Positions 5,343 through 6,065 of a stretch of DNA of 6,065 nt are shown here, piece by piece. The translations under genes and the position numbers were made by a program. Under the pieces are notes generated by a model that was not told the origin of the DNA, did not search any database, and saw only the letters and a list, made by a program, of their open reading frames with translations. Every line of letters starts with the position of its first letter. Position 1 is the stretch's first letter. The stretch comes from Anaerolineae bacterium (GTDB taxonomy: Bacteria > Chloroflexota > Anaerolineae > Aggregatilineales > Phototrophicaceae), in contig JAIOHO010000206.1 of NCBI GenBank assembly GCA_019912905.1, forward strand, positions 1 through 6,065, written 5' to 3'.

Positions 5343-6065
5343 GTGGCCTTTCTTGCAGTGGATAACCCGGTGATGCACGCCGAACTGAGACATCAGCGGC
5401 ATATTATCCGCACCAGCCGGTCGGGATGGTTCTGGATCGTGCTGGCGATGCTGATGGTGGTGCCTGCCCTGCTGACGGCAGTCGTCATCGTGGCCGCCGC
5501 CTTCCTGGGGATCGACCTGGAAGCGGTCTTTACGCCGCCGCCCTGGAACACGCTGGCCGAAGTGGGCGTCTCCAGCCTGATGATCGTCCACTTTGCCCTG
5601 TACATCGTGGTGACGCTGGTAACGCTGGCGCTGGCAGGCAGCAGCATCAGCCGCGAGCAGGAAAGCCGCACCTGGGAAAGCCTGCTGCTGACCGAGATGA
5701 GCGCCCGCCAGATCGTGCAGGGGAAATGGTGGGCCACGCTGCGCGCTCTGTGGGGCGATCATCTCATGGTGCTGATCGTGCGCCTGGGGTTTGTCGCCTG
5801 GCTCGATTTTCTGGGCAGCGATCCCGATCTGCCCAGGCCCTCCCGCCTCATCGTCGGCCTGCTGGTCGTCACCGCCTTTAGCGCAGCCGACAGCGCGCTG
5901 TCGGTCATACTGGGCATTCTGCCGCCAGTCAGCGGGCGTAATCCGATCGTGCTGACTCTGGCGCTCGGACTGCGCCTGGTCGTCTCGGTCGGGATTCTCG
6001 CCCTGGCTATTGGTGTTGGCCTGCTGGTGCACGAATGGAATCCGGTGCTGGTTTTCTGGCGGCGG
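5343..6065 (+). CDS. ABC-2 type transporter permease, N-terminal 241 residues (cut by window end)
   Basis: The frame is open from GTG 5343 to the last base (241 codons, no stop), so the C-terminus lies outside. AAGGA (5330-5334) sits 8 nt before the GTG. The N-terminus MAFLAVDNPVMHAELRHQRH carries the NPV-x-x-ELR pattern typical of ABC-2-type permeases. SREQESRTWESLLLTEMSAR (103-122) followed by QIVQGKWW is the hallmark cytoplasmic loop (E-x-R-T-W-E-x-L-L-x-T-x-x-S-x-x-x-I-x-x-G-K). Hydrophobic segments suggest membrane helices at about 29-55, 73-100, 137-157, 167-195 and 203-230. The product sits in the cytoplasmic membrane and would export something with a separate ATPase subunit, expected next to it outside the window. 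The substrate cannot be read from the sequence. GTG codons 1 and 6 and ATG codon 11 (5373) are alternative starts; only codon 1 has a ribosome site. Confidence 0.82.
   Translation, partial: MAFLAVDNPVMHAELRHQRHIIRTSRSGWFWIVLAMLMVVPALLTAVVIVAAAFLGIDLEAVFTPPPWNTLAEVGVSSLMIVHFALYIVVTLVTLALAGSSISREQESRTWESLLLTEMSARQIVQGKWWATLRALWGDHLMVLIVRLGFVAWLDFLGSDPDLPRPSRLIVGLLVVTAFSAADSALSVILGILPPVSGRNPIVLTLALGLRLVVSVGILALAIGVGLLVHEWNPVLVFWRR

Noticed and set aside
5335..5375. A 12-codon ORF (5335-5373) whose TGA overlaps an in-frame ATG of the permease (TGATG), as a possible coupled leader peptide
   Set aside because: The only ribosome-site-like sequence, AAGGA at 5330-5334, directly abuts its ATG and cannot serve it, but is well placed for the GTG at 5343. 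The overlap is probably chance.
5172..6032. 286-codon minus-strand open frame opposite the permease
   Set aside because: It is extremely Gln/His/Asp-rich, the antisense image of hydrophobic codons, and it overlaps the start of the serine hydrolase gene; the plus strand carries the ABC-2 motif.

Overview
This is a GC-rich bacterial window apart from one sharply AT-rich regulatory island. It carries six protein-coding genes, two of them cut by the window edges. The large secreted SH3b protein ending in an Excalibur-like motif, the cytosolic family VIII-type serine hydrolase, the ABC-2-type membrane protein and the high density of strand switches would fit a Chloroflexota (Anaerolineae-like) genome. 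That assignment rests on protein style alone and is moderate at best. I see no rRNA, tRNA, CRISPR array, insertion sequence or phage gene.

Left region (1-2160): an edge-truncated metallo-beta-lactamase-fold hydrolase (1-234, minus) lies 86 bp downstream of a TetR/AcrR-type repressor with a WHG-type C-terminal domain (321-1010, minus), probably in one operon. Diverging from them is a two-domain protein (1210-2097, plus): a VOC (glyoxalase/bleomycin-resistance) domain fused to a ClbS/DfsB-like four-helix-bundle domain. The 199-bp gap between the divergent genes holds the best regulatory signal in the window. A sigma70-type promoter for the repressor (TTGACG, 17 bp, TAAAAT) is overlaid by a perfect 10-bp inverted repeat and two tandem imperfect palindromes of the TGAACA/TGTTCA type, which strongly suggests autoregulation. 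Together these genes look like a small inducible detoxification or small-molecule-resistance locus; the ligand and substrate are unknown. A strong hairpin (2119-2152) separates this unit from the next gene, which converges on it.

Middle region (2166-5179, minus): a 557-residue secreted protein (signal peptide, two SH3b-like domains, a helical part, a beta-rich part, a proline-rich linker and a C-terminal Excalibur-like calcium-binding motif) lies downstream of a 398-residue serine beta-lactamase-like hydrolase/esterase. They share a strand, but a good extended -10 promoter in the 143-bp gap suggests that the secreted protein is transcribed separately.

Right region (5180-6065): a 163-bp divergent intergenic region with only weak, overlapping promoter candidates leads into a plus-strand gene cut by the window end. 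It starts with GTG at 5343 and encodes a multi-pass ABC-2-type permease; an ATPase partner would be expected nearby outside the window.
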